In this document: piece by piece, positions 27,301-40,382 of the stretch
How positions within the stretch are numbered: the stretch's first letter is position 1
How the letters are laid out: the number at the start of each line of letters is the position of its first letter
Origin: Sarcophilus harrisii
Lineage: Eukaryota; Chordata; Mammalia; Dasyuromorphia; Dasyuridae
Length of the DNA stretch: 64,000 nt
Assembly (NCBI RefSeq): GCF_902635505.1
Contig: NC_045430.1
Span: 25,221,064-25,285,063, forward strand
Direction of reading: 5' to 3'
The notes under the pieces: generated by a model
Databases searched by the model: none
What the model saw: only the letters and a program-made list of their open reading frames with translations
What the model was told of the DNA's origin: nothing
Program-made: the position numbers and the translations under genes

Positions 27301-30300
27301 TATATGTAATTGATTTTATTTGAAAACACATACACAAGCAGTCTACCTTTGTGTGACAAAAGCTTATCAAACAAAAATACACTAAGAACTTACCACAGTT
27401 TTGTTAGACAATATGTGCAAGTCAAATTGAAACAAAGTATAATATTTTTCTAAAGAAGAAATCCATTTTTCTTGATTGGAGAAAAGCTAAGTTATTTGGG
27501 GAAAAAAGTCTATCTACAACATAAATCTGATTTTTAAAAAATATGAGACATAAATACCTTTCTTGGGAAACTGAATTTATGATATCAGTACTACATACAA
27601 AATGAAAGTATGTAATACACTATCTACCCTTGTGTCTATAGTAAATGTTCACTTATCTAGAAGTCAAAACGAGAAAACTCAATGCATTACCTCATAATGC
27701 TATATTATAGGTGTTCATAATGATCAAAAGATCCCTGAAGTAAATGTGAGTTAAAGAATCAATTCAGTACAAGCATCTCTTGAAACAAAATGTCTTTATA
27801 TATGAATGGTCATATTATATTGTACACTGTCTCTCCTTAAACCCAATCCAAATCTATTTCAGATCAAGGCCTGGTTGGTGGTCAGTAAAAAGAACTTGTT
27901 CCCTATACTTTTTCTTTACCTTCAGTTTTCACAGCTTATCTAAAGCTGACTGCAATAAAAATCTAATATTAATTTACATACATATGTAAATGTGTGCATA
28001 TATAGTACTTTTGTTATTAGTTTCCTCAAGAAAATCTGCCCTCCCCATTATATTTGTAAATCAAAAAAAAAAAAAATAGTATATCTGACAGTATATGAGT
28101 AGTTATGATACTGCTATATCATGGAACTGGAAAGCCCTAAATCTTGAAATAAAATGTAATTATAATTACCTATACTATCAGCCTCTAAGATACTTGAAAA
28201 TTACTCAGAAATCACCTTCAGAACTTCATTAAAATATCCTCCCCTATTTTAATTCTATTTTCCTGAAGCATTTTAGAAATAACATGAAATCTCCATGACA
28301 TTCTGGGATTAACCTGGAAAATTAATCACAATTTATAAGAATTGTTTTCTATGAAGAATTATGTTCCAAATTTCAAAACATGGCCTGACATATAAAGGAA
28401 TTATTCTATTAAGGTGAAGATCTATGATTCATTATGAAATTATACAGAATTTTATAAATCTCTGACAAATGGTAATCAATATATAGGATAATTAACTCTC
28501 AGTAATTAGGGTAGTTGGTTCATCAAACCATCTCATTCCCCAAAGGTCACATGCAGACTATTAAAGAAAATACTAACTTTCTGTCTCTTTCTTTATAACA
28601 TATAGCACACATTTAAAAAATAATTTATTTAAAACTAAATACAAAATAAAAAAAAGGAAAATTAAAAAATAAAACATTGTCATGTGCACAGCAGAACATT
28701 AGCAGAAATATATAATAATAAATTTCCATTTCAAGAAAGCATATATAATAGTAGAAATTATAAATAACATGAGTCTCCATCTTTGCTTTACTGTTACTTT
28801 TGTTCTCTGCTGTACACTTTTTGTTTTATTCTTTTTTTTGCTTTTCATCACCCTATCTCCCCCAAGCAGGCAACAATTAAGCAGGGATATATTTATATAC
28901 GTATACATGCACACCCACATACACATCTATATATACACATACACACATAATATATATGCATTACACAAACATCCATCTAAAACAATATTAATATGATTGG
29001 CATAGTGTAGATTTCTCTCTTGATTGAATCAAGTTTGACTTTGAGATCAGTAATATTAAGCGCTATTTTTTTTCCCTAATGAATTCTATTCTGGATCCTT
29101 GTTATAGTGTTTATGTATATCTCTTAATTTCCTATCCCTGCTAGCTCTTCTACTTTAATTCTACTCCTTAACTTGCCTTGCTAATACTTAGCCACCTTTT
29201 CCCTTCTTTAGCCCATTCCCATTAGTTTACATAACTTATTCCACTCCCCTTAATCTAAACACTCTCCGGTTTATCCTATGCCTCCTGCTCCTCCCTCTTT
29301 ATCCCTTGCACATTAATTTACATACCTAGCTCCACAGGGAAAATCTTCACACTCTCCTATACTCCATCTTATTATCCTCTTCTCTCCCCCTTATTTCTTT
29401 CATGATATATAGATGTATTATTCCCCATTTAACCCATTCCTTATGTTAAGTTTTCAGAACTACTAGCCCTGCTTCCTCCAATACCTCCGTTGGTTCTTCC
29501 TCTGTACTTCATTTGTACAACATAATTACTTTTTGAAACTTATTTCTAGATAGTTTTACTTTTTTAAGAGTCACATCATACTTAAATTGCCTCGGTCTTT
29601 CTTTTGAGCTACTCAATTACTGAGTAGTAGTAATTACTGTCAATCTTAAACACACAGTATATACTTTATGTAAAAATCATATATGTAAAAATAAATTCTT
29701 ATTGAGTCCCCTGAAATTAATCTTTGATATATATATTGATATATATATATATATATATAGTTGATATATGTCTTATATTACATTTTCTATTCAGTTCAGG
29801 TTTATTAATTGAGACAAAGCCCTGAAAATCTGCAAGCGTGTCCATTTTTTGAGCAGAATATTATGGTTAGTTTTGCTGGATATGATATTTTGGCCACAGC
29901 CTTGTAGCATACATTTTTAAGAAACAAGGCCAAAAGATCAAAGTGGGAGAGAGTTAACTATGAAAAGCACTGGTAGATTTTATTTCAAACTCTAAAAGAA
30001 CAGCAAGCTATACACAATAAAGACTTATAAAATTTTGTATAATAATTTTCTTCCACTTTTTAATATATGTGTATATATTTATATGTGCAAATGTCCTCTA
30101 AATGTTGAATTTAGGAATAAAAATCAAAATTAATTAAAATAAAAAGAAATTTGGCCAACAAGTTTCTTTTTTCCAAAAGATAAGGAACTTTCCACTCGTT
30201 CTTAATTTATAAGATTTAGCCTAAATAAAGTAATTTGATGTTTTTATAATTGAATTCCTGAGTTAGAAATGTAAAAGTTGGGATCACGCGATCATAGATT

Positions 30301-33300
30301 TAGAACTGGAAAAGAAACCTAGCTTACCTAGCTGAAGCCTTTCACTTTACTTTTAGGAAATTGTGGCCCACAAAGATCAAAAAAAACTTGCCTGACATCC
30401 TATAAGTAGCCCGTGGCAGAACTAGGAATATCATTTATTTTAGCATATAGTAAAAACTGGAAGTTACCTGACACTAACATATTATTGTCATATATTTCCA
30501 AGTTACTGAGAAACAAAAATAGATTTTTTAAAAGCAGTATTCTTTCTGGTGATGCTATATTGTTACATTGCACAAACTACCATAATCTCTAAATAATCAA
30601 AATAAATAGCCATCTGAAGTTTTACACAGAGAAATAGTATGCAACATTAGCAAGATTAGATTACATGGTATTAAAAAAAAAAAAAAAACCCAAAGTATTA
30701 AAAAGATCTAATAAAAGTTTGAGGAGAAAAAAAAAAACAGTGGGGAGGTCACATATTGAGAACTATAGGTCATACATTAATTCTTTTAAAAATATTAAAG
30801 GACTTAGAGGAACACTTCTAGCACACTGAGTGGTTCCTACAAGGGGGATCATTGAAATCAAGATCTACTAAAATATCATTAAGTTCCCACAGAGCCCATA
30901 TTTTTCCTCAGTGTAATGTGCTTGTTTCTCTTGAAAACGCAGGCAAGCATAGTGGTTGAAAGTACTTTAAAGGATCACTAAAGATAACTTTTCCACTAAA
31001 GCCAGATAAAGATCTCAAAAAGACATTCACACACAGAGGTTTGAATGGTCTCCTCCCTAAAGGCCATAAGGTATAATCTGGAAAGAATATCTTTGAAAAG
31101 TCACTATAACTAATGACCCAGATACATAAGTTTTTGTGCCTCATGATCATTCATGTGCATAAATCCTACTTTAGAGGAAGATGTTCTATCACATTTTATA
31201 AATGCATCTAATTTAAACGTGTTTCTTTTTTCAAGCTGTTATGTCTTTGCTAAACTGCTTTTTTTTTTTTCCCCTTTTAATACTTGATTAGAAGAAATGG
31301 ATGGAGAAGGGAATTATTTAAAATATCTCATTAAAATAAAATTTTTCTTTTTTAAAGTTTATGGCTCTGGGGAATTAAAAAAAAAAAGGGGGGGGGGGGA
31401 GATAGACAAATGACAGTTCCTGCCCTCATTATACACGATACTTTTAAATTTTATAAAACACTTGTTAGAAGACAATGTAGCAAAGACAGATATAATAAAA
31501 TGAATGCAGAAAACTTCATTTTCAAATGCTTCTTCCAACAATGTACATACCCCTGGTAAATCACTTTTAAGCTTCCCAAGATTATTACCCTCTATATCTT
31601 ACAGGCAAGAAAAAGATTCAAATAAGTGGACTTAATATTAAGTCATATAGACAGAAAGGAGTCTTTCACTAAGACAAGTCTAACTTCCATTTATCCTTTT
31701 CTGTTGTCTTTTTAAGCTATCTATCTACTCCAAGATTTTCTTTCTGAGCACACAAATCAGGTTCTCAATAAGTTTAATAAACAAATCGCTTATACTTAGA
31801 AAAGTCTTTGCCCAAGTTCAAACTCTTTGTTTACTTGCTTATCATTACACACTGGTAAAAAATGTTGTTAAAATACTTTCTAGTGCTATATACATTTAAT
31901 CTACTTTTAAATAATATTTTCTTGGCTCTGCTTAATTCACTTTCAATAAATTTATATAGATCTTTCTACACTTCTCTAAATGCATGACTTTCATCATTTT
32001 TTTTTTTAAGCAGCACAGTAATATTCCATTATATCCACGTTCCATAATTTGCTTAGCCATTCCTAGTAAGGGAACATTTATGCTGTTCGAATTCTTTACT
32101 ATCATAAAAAGTGTTGCTATAAATATTTTGGCACATATTCTTCTTATCAATGGCTTCCTTGGATTAAATTACAAAATTGAAGTTCTGGTTCAAAGCCTTA
32201 TTCAGGCTTCCTTTAAGTCCCTTAACATTCCTTCTTTTACTGGATGCCTCCCTAAACCTTTCAATTCTAATGTCTTCCCTCTGCTAATTATCTCCTTTTT
32301 ATACTAAAAATAGTTTGCTTGTGTAAATCTTCCCCATTATAGCAGGGACTGCCTTTTGTCTTTTTGTATCTCCCAATGCTTACCTGATAAAGACTAGGTA
32401 CTTAATAAACATTAATTGAAATTGTCTTCTCAAATAATTGTGCTGACCACCACCTCGTCTCTACCAATAATGGACCAGAAGATTTCTCTTTCCACAATTG
32501 TTTCAAAATTGATTATTCCCCATTTTTTGTCATCTTTGCCAATTTGCTGTGTAAAATCCTATAATAGTTTTCATTTAGTATTAGTTATTTGGTGTATTCT
32601 TTCAATATGGTTGCTAATATTTTACACTTTTTCTTTTGAGAACAGGAGCAACAGGAAAAGTTTTATTTCTTCACCTATTCTTATGCCTTAATTTTTTTTG
32701 TTCTGTTCAACCGCTGTTGCTAACACTTCCAGAACTACATAATATACTGAGGAGAGTGGATTTCCTTATTTTACTCTCACATTTACTGGAAAAGATTCTA
32801 GAATATATCCACTATATGAAATATTTGCATTTAAACACATATAAATCCTTTTATGCTATTAAAAAAGGTCCATCCACTAATACATTGTTATTGTACTTGT
32901 GAAATGATCCAACCATTCTAGAGAACAATTTGTAACTATATCCAAGGGCTATAATAAAAGTATACCCTTTGATCCAGCAGGGTCTGTATCCCCAAAAAAT
33001 CATAATCCCAAAGAACAAAAATATTTGTAGTAGCCCTTTTTGTAGCAGCAAGTAACAGAAAACTGAGTGGATGCCTATCAATTGAGAAATGATTAAATAA
33101 GTCATTGTATATAAATGTAATGGCATATTGTTGTTCTATAAAAAAAGCCTGGAGAGACTTACATGAACTGATGATGACTGAATTGAGCAGAATCTAGAGA
33201 ACATTGTACACAGTAACAACAAAATTATGTTAATGATCATTTGTGATAGACTTGGCTCCTTTCAACAATTAAAGTGATTCAAGGAAATTCTAATAGACTT

Positions 33301-36300
33301 GATGGAAAGTGCCATTTGCATCTAAGTAAAGAACTATGGGTCAAATGTGGGTCAAAGCATAGTATTTTCACCTTTTTGTTATTGTTTTCCCCCCCTTCTT
33401 TTTCTTTTGATTTGAATTTTTCTTGCATAAAATAATAAAATATGAAAGTATTTTGAAGAACTGCACATTTTTAACTTATATGGGATTGCTTGGGGGGAGG
33501 GGGGGTGTTAGGAGAGGAAAGAAGGCAGAAGAATTTGGAACCTAAGGTTTTACAAAGGTGAATGTTGAAAACTAACTGCATGTCTTTGGAAAAATAAAAT
33601 ACTAATTTTTTTTTTTAAAAGGTCCATCTATGTCTTTAATTGGTGGGGTTTTAAGCATAAATAAGTATTGTACTTTTACTAAGACTTTCTTTATCCAGTG
33701 AGAAAATTGAGGTTACATGGTTTTGTTTTGAATATGATAAAGTATTGGTTTTCTAATACTGAACCATCCCCACATTTAGTTTGACAATATTTTATTGAGA
33801 AAATGTTCATCTATACTTATTAACCTATAGTTCTTCCCCTGTGCTTTATTCTTTCCTGGTTTAGGTATTACAATTATGTTTGTCTCATAAAAGGAATCTA
33901 ATAGAATGCTTTCATTCTCAATTTTTTAGAATTTGTACAGCACAAACACCAATTGTTTTTTGAAATTTTATATAATTCTACTTTCTTTTCTGACATTTTA
34001 AATTCTCTATATAATCTGTAAATCTGAACATTGTATCTTTGAAAATATTCCTCTTTATCTTTTGTTTTCTGTTTTGTTAGCATTTAACAGTGTATATATA
34101 ATAGGTTCTGATTATTCTTTAGTTTTTCTAGTTTTGATTTCAACTTGCTCACTGGCTATTTTATTGGTCTGAATTTTTGCCTTCTTTTTAATTAGAATGA
34201 AAGTATATGAATTTTATTCATTAGTCTTCAAATATCAGCACTCGAATTTCATTATTTCTTGTTTTCTGGTTTCAAGTTTTTCTATTTCTCCTTTAATTTT
34301 TGCAATTTCTCCTTTTGTACATAGTTTAGGTTTATTTGTTGGCTAATTTTAAAATGCACATTCAATTCATTAATCTTCATTTTTTCCAATTTGTTAACAT
34401 ATGCTTGTATGATATGATCCTTCCAAAGGACTACTTTAGTTGCATCCCAGCTATTTTAGTATTATTTTTCACTTACAAAAATTCTTTTTGTTGTTTCTAT
34501 GATCAGTTCTTTGGTCCACTCATAATTAAGTATTTTGTGGTTAAGTCTCAATTTAGATGTCTTTTTTGTTTGTACTCCCTAAATTGACTATTTTCATTCC
34601 ATTATAGTTTATAAATGATTCTTTGTCTTCCTATATATATTTTTTGTAATATTGATGTGCCCTAAAACATGGCAAGTTTTTGAAAAATTCCAAGTATTGT
34701 TGAGAATATATACAGTCTTGAGCAGTTTTTTTTAGAAGCCATCAGTCTTTTGGCTATAGCTTCTCCAACAATTTATTTAGCGCTATATTTTCTTTTTTAT
34801 TTATTTTCCTATTAGACTTATCCATCACTGATAAGTGCAAATTACTAGTTACTATTTATTATTGTCTTTGTATGCCAGTAGGTCAGTTAGATTGCTTCAT
34901 TAAGGATTTAGATGCTACGGGCATTTGAACACGTGGTGTTTTGGGGTTTTTTGTTGCTGTTTTTTACATTTATGGAGTAAAATAGCATTTCTTCTTATTT
35001 TTAGTTTTTCACTTGAATTTGTTTGCAGCCTCCCATTCAAAGCAAAACATGATTCATCTGGGGGTGTTGAGGTTTAGTCAATGATGGTTCAGGCCTATCT
35101 ACCATCACTTCTATGAGAAATATGTTTTCATCCTTCTCTCCTTACATTTCTTTATGCTTTGTTGTTGTGGTTATTGTCCTAGCTTGTTTATCCACCTTTT
35201 ATTTCTCTTCTCCAGGATGCCGAGATTCAAAAAATTTCATCATGCCTGATTTTCTTTTTAGAAATGTTTCGAATGTCTTTTTTCAACCGAACATCCATTT
35301 TTCATTTCTGCTCAAGCTCAGATTTGCAGAAGGTGTCATACAGAGCTACATCTTGAGATCCTCTGACCTTTAGAATGTTTTGTTTCTTCCCACAACATCA
35401 GGTGAGTTCAAAATTGTCTTTATATTATTTGAATTTTCTTTTCTTTATATGTGATGGTCTTTCTCTGATTGCTTGAAAGACACATTGTCTTCTCAGTAGA
35501 AATATTAAATTTAAACATTATGTCTCTTGATGCTGAGAGTGTAATTTCAGAAGTGGTTTGTGCATTCTTTCAACTGGCACTTCCTTTGGATCTAGGCTGT
35601 TTTCTTGAATTATGATGTTCAGGTTTTCTGACTTATTTTGTTTTGGTCGATATCAGAGATCTTTAAGTTGCCTCTACATAGTATGTCTTTCAAGATCAAT
35701 ATGGTTTGTTTATATGGAGATTAAGCTTTCTTTTAAATCACTGCTTTTTGCTTCTTTTCTTCCAGATTGTGAATGTAAATATACAGAAATGAAGGACAAT
35801 CAACTACCCCCCTCTTTTGTTTATCACTTCTGCTGTGAAAGCTAGAAATTATAAGTTTATAATTCTTATTCTTTTAAGCAATTCAGGAACATCTTCCTAT
35901 GATTTCCTGAGTCCTCTGCCACACCACAGGTTGATTCATTGTACTTTTTCTTATAAAACACATTCACAGATGTGTGAAATTTTTACTTTATTTAGAAGCC
36001 ATATTTTGTTCTGCTATTAAATCTTGTCTATTGGTTTAAGTGCATATGCTAAAGGTTGCACAATTAAGTTGTCTTCTTCCAAAAATTTTTGGTCAATTTT
36101 AGTTTTTTTCATCACTTCCCCCTGTGATTCACTTTTCTGATAGTTTCCTTGGGAGGCTAGATCTCCTCACACAAGTTAATAAGTTAAGGTTTACCAACTT
36201 CAGAATTTGCCTCAAGTGAGTTCTGGGGAGACAGAATTAGCCCCAAATGGATGCTAGGCTCTTTCCCTTTAGTTTAATGAAATGACATATAGCCATACAT

Positions 36301-39300
36301 GTGCCTTGCCTTCTTTCCTCTGGTCAAGCTCTGATATGGCACAGAGCAGCACCCTAATGCTTCTATCACTATCTGAGCAAATTTCTGTAGTTTGGATATG
36401 TGCAACATGAGGATGTAGAGTTGAAATTTTTTGTAAACTGTGCATTATCTTGTCTAGCACTACTATAGTGGGTGGTAATAGAGTGGGCACTGAAAAAGCA
36501 TGTTGGGGTTAAGAAGTCTTTTATTATTAGATATCAAATTTCTACCTATGAGTTCTTGGTAGCCCGGAGAAAGCTGAAACTGCTTTATCTCTTGCACTTA
36601 ATTCTTATTTTGGAGGGGTATAGAAGAGTAAAAAAAATGCCTAGTTCACCATTTTGGTAGTTATGTGATTTGGGGCACGATTTACATTTTAGAAAGCCAT
36701 CCCATACCTTTCTTTAAATACTTCTATGACTTCTCCTTTCCGGGAATTCCATAAAAACTAGTAACGTATACCACTTCAACGACATTTAACCATATACTGC
36801 TTTGTATTACATTGTTCATGTATTAAGCATTAGGTATCCAAAAATCTAAACAAACAAAAAAGCCAGAGCATGTTAATTCAAAACAACCTACCAACCTGTA
36901 ATCAACACTACATCATCCCTGCTCCTCCATCCAATTCCTATCCAATTTGGCATTCTTTAGACAACAGTATCCATACCCTAATCCCAAAACTAAATATACC
37001 AAAAACCAGTCTTTTCATCCCAACAACTCAATTTCAGAAATTTTTACTAAATGCTAGGTAAGTTTAAAGACAAAAATCACAATTATCCATGCTTTCAAGA
37101 GACTTTCTCAAGAGAGAACGAGGGAGGGAGAGAAGAAGGGAGGGAGAGAGGGAGAGAAGGAGGGAGAGAGGGAAAGAAGGAGGGAGGGAGGGAGGGAGAG
37201 GGGGTAAGAGAGGAACGGGTGAGAGAGGAATGCGCGAGGGAGGGAGAGAGGCAGGGAGGGAGAGAGGCAGGGAGGGAGAGAGCAGAAGCATGCGGGGGAA
37301 TGAGTGCAAGCGCGCCAGGGAGAGAGGGAGGAGGAGAAGAGGAGGGGAGGGAGGGAGAGAGCGAGGGAAAGAATGAGGGAGAGAACGAGGGAGCAAGGGA
37401 GGGAGAGGGAGGCATGGGGGAGCGAGGGAGGGAGAGAGGCAAGGAGGGAGAGGGAGGGGAGGAAGGGAGCAGAAGCATGTGGGGAGTGAGCGCAAACGTG
37501 CGGAGGGGGGAGGGAGTGGGAAGAGGAGAGGAGGGAGCAAGGGAGGAAGCAAGAGGAGGAGAAAGGGAGAGAGCAAAGGAGGGAGCAAAGGGAGAGGGAG
37601 CAAAGGGAGAGGGAGCAAAGGGAGAGGGAGCAAAGGGGAGAGGGAGCAAAGGGGAGAGGGAGCAAAGGGGAGGGAGCGAGAGCCAGCGAACAAGCAAGAG
37701 AGAGAGAGGGGGAGGGAGGGAAGGAGAGGGAGGGAAGGAGAGAGAAAGAGAGGGAGGGAGATTGAGAGATTTTTGTGGGGAGGGGAAAAGTTTATTTTTT
37801 TTAATTTAAGCTTTTTATTTTCAAAACATAAGCAATGATAATTTTTCAACACTGACCTTTGCAAAACCTTGTGTTACAATTCCTCCTCTTCCCCCGCACC
37901 CTCCCCTAGATGCTAAGTAATCCCATATATATTAAATATGGTAAAAATACATGTATTCCAATATAGCCATACATATTTATATGATTATCTTGCTGCATGA
38001 GAAAAATCAAATCAAAAAGAAAAATGAGAAAGAAAATAAAATTCAAGCAAATAACAGCAAAAGAAATGAAAATGCTATGTTGTGATCCACACTCAGTTCC
38101 CACAGTCCTCTCTCTCTGGATATAGATGGCTCTCCTCATAAGATCATTGGAACTAGCCTGAATCATCTCTTTGTTGAAAAGAGCTACATCCATCAAAATT
38201 GATCACTGTGTAATCTTGCTGTTGCTGGGTATAATGACCTCCTGGTTCTGCTCATTTCATTTAGCATCAGTTCATGTAAGTCTCTCCAGGCCTCTCTGAA
38301 ATCATCCTGTTGATCATTTCTTACAGAACAATAATATTCCATAACATTCATTATACCATAACTTATTCAGCCATTTTCCAATTGATCCACTCACAGTTTC
38401 TAGTTTCTTGCCACTACAAAAAGGGTTGCCATGAACATTTTTTGCACATGTGGGTCCCTTTCCTTCCTTCAAGATCTTTTTGGGATATAAGCCCAGTAGA
38501 AACACGGCTGGATCAAGGGTATGCGCAGTTTGATAACCCTTTTGGTTTCTAGAATTAGAAAGTTCTAATTTCTTTAACCTATTTTCCTTCTCTTATTGTT
38601 AAAGCCAACATTTCTAAAACAATATTAAGTAGTAATGGTAATAGTGGGCAACCTTGTTTCACCCCTGATCTTAGTGGGAATGGTTCTAGTTTGTCCCTAT
38701 TACATAGGATATTTGCTCATGGTTTTAAATAGATACTACTGATCATTTTAAGAAAAACTCCATTTATACCTATACTCTTTAGTATTTTTAATAGGAATGG
38801 GTATTGGATTTTATCAATACCTTTTCTACATCTATTGAGATAATCATATGATTTTTGCTAGTTTAGTTATTGATATAGTTAATGATGCTAATAGGTTTCC
38901 TAATATTGAACCAGCCCTTCATTGCTGGTATAAGAGAGATTTTTTTAAAGAAATAAAATAATTAAGAGTACATTAAAGAAAATTTCTCAAATGAGAAGAT
39001 CTCAAGTAAGTCCTAAAGGAAGCCAGACATTATAAGAGGCAGAGGGGATAAAAGCGTACATTTCAAACGGAGTAGATAAATAACTGGGTTAGTCCATATT
39101 TCAAAACAAATCCCTATTATCTGTCTCCTGTGTCTGAAATGTACTCTTTTAATCCCCTCAAAAAAATCTCAATCTCTCTCTTCCTTCTTTCCTCTCTCTC
39201 CTTCTCTACCCTTCTTCCCCTCTCCTTCCTTCTCCCCCTCCTATTTACTTAGTATATGAACAATGGCAGGGATAGCTATAAATTGACAAGACAATTAGAC

Positions 39301-40327
39301 AGATTGCCCTATGATTTTGCATCTTCTTCATGACAACCCTGTGAGGTAACTATTATACCGGTTTTACAGATGAGGAACATGAGATACTGAGAAAAATTAA
39401 ATCTCCTAAGGACCCACAGCTAGAAAGTTCAATTAACAAAATGTACCTAGGTGTTGTTCTACTTTTAATATTTCAACAAACTTGTCTTTTTAAATTACCA
39501 TGAGAAATATTTTTCAAAACCTAATAGAAATCTTTCCTAGAAAATTAGTTATACTTTAAAAGTGGCAGGTAATCAACCAACTGTAACAGATTTTGAAACG
39601 TCTGGCCAGGCAACATTACTTAATTACTTGTAATTAGTAAGCTACATAGAAGGTGTTTTTAGTGAACAGGGTTGGCATCTCATGAGGCAATATGGTACAG
39701 TGTACAAGACAATTAGGCACAACATTAGTAAAACATATTCAAGGCCTATAATCAGATAGCAGTCAAGTGACAAAGCAATTCAGTTAATCTCTTTTCAAAG
39801 AATTCTGCTATATACCTTAATATTACTAGAAATAGTTTGCATGGATAGTATCAAAACTGGCCATTTCTGACTTAACTGCTTTGCTTCAGCACATTATTAT
39901 TATGCTTCACAACATGTTTTCCTTTAATACCAAAAAAGTATAATATATTTATGTGTATAGTTCATTAAACAATATTAGCAAGGCAACATCCACAAACAGG
40001 AATGCTTGAAAAAAGAATTTGGATTCTGCCATGGTAGGGACTATGTCCAACTCTACATGTGATATCATATATAAAACATGATTTGCAATCAAATGCTTAT
40101 TGCAGAACAATTTTTCCACTAAATACCCATAATTATCATATTAAACAATATGGACTACAGAGAGCTATAAAATCCCTAAAGACAATCACAGTAATAGGAA
40201 CTGATGTGCCTATCAGAATAACTTTGAAGTACTCCTTTTTTCTAAGAGAAAGAAAAAGGTCAACTCCAAAAATAGACATGTAACACTAGCTTGTAAATTT
40301 TGGTAATTTATAATAAACACAATTTTT

Positions 40328-40382
<55 letters not shown>

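Noticed and set aside
37051-37864. Open frames of 252 and 266 codons on opposite strands, plus shorter overlapping ones
   Set aside because: They follow from the polypurine composition, being open on both strands with R/E/G- or L/S/P-only residues and no domain.
39160-39245. Polypyrimidine tract as an inverted partner of the polypurine block
   Set aside because: The unit sequences differ and it lacks the 16-17 bp repeat, so common origin is not supported.
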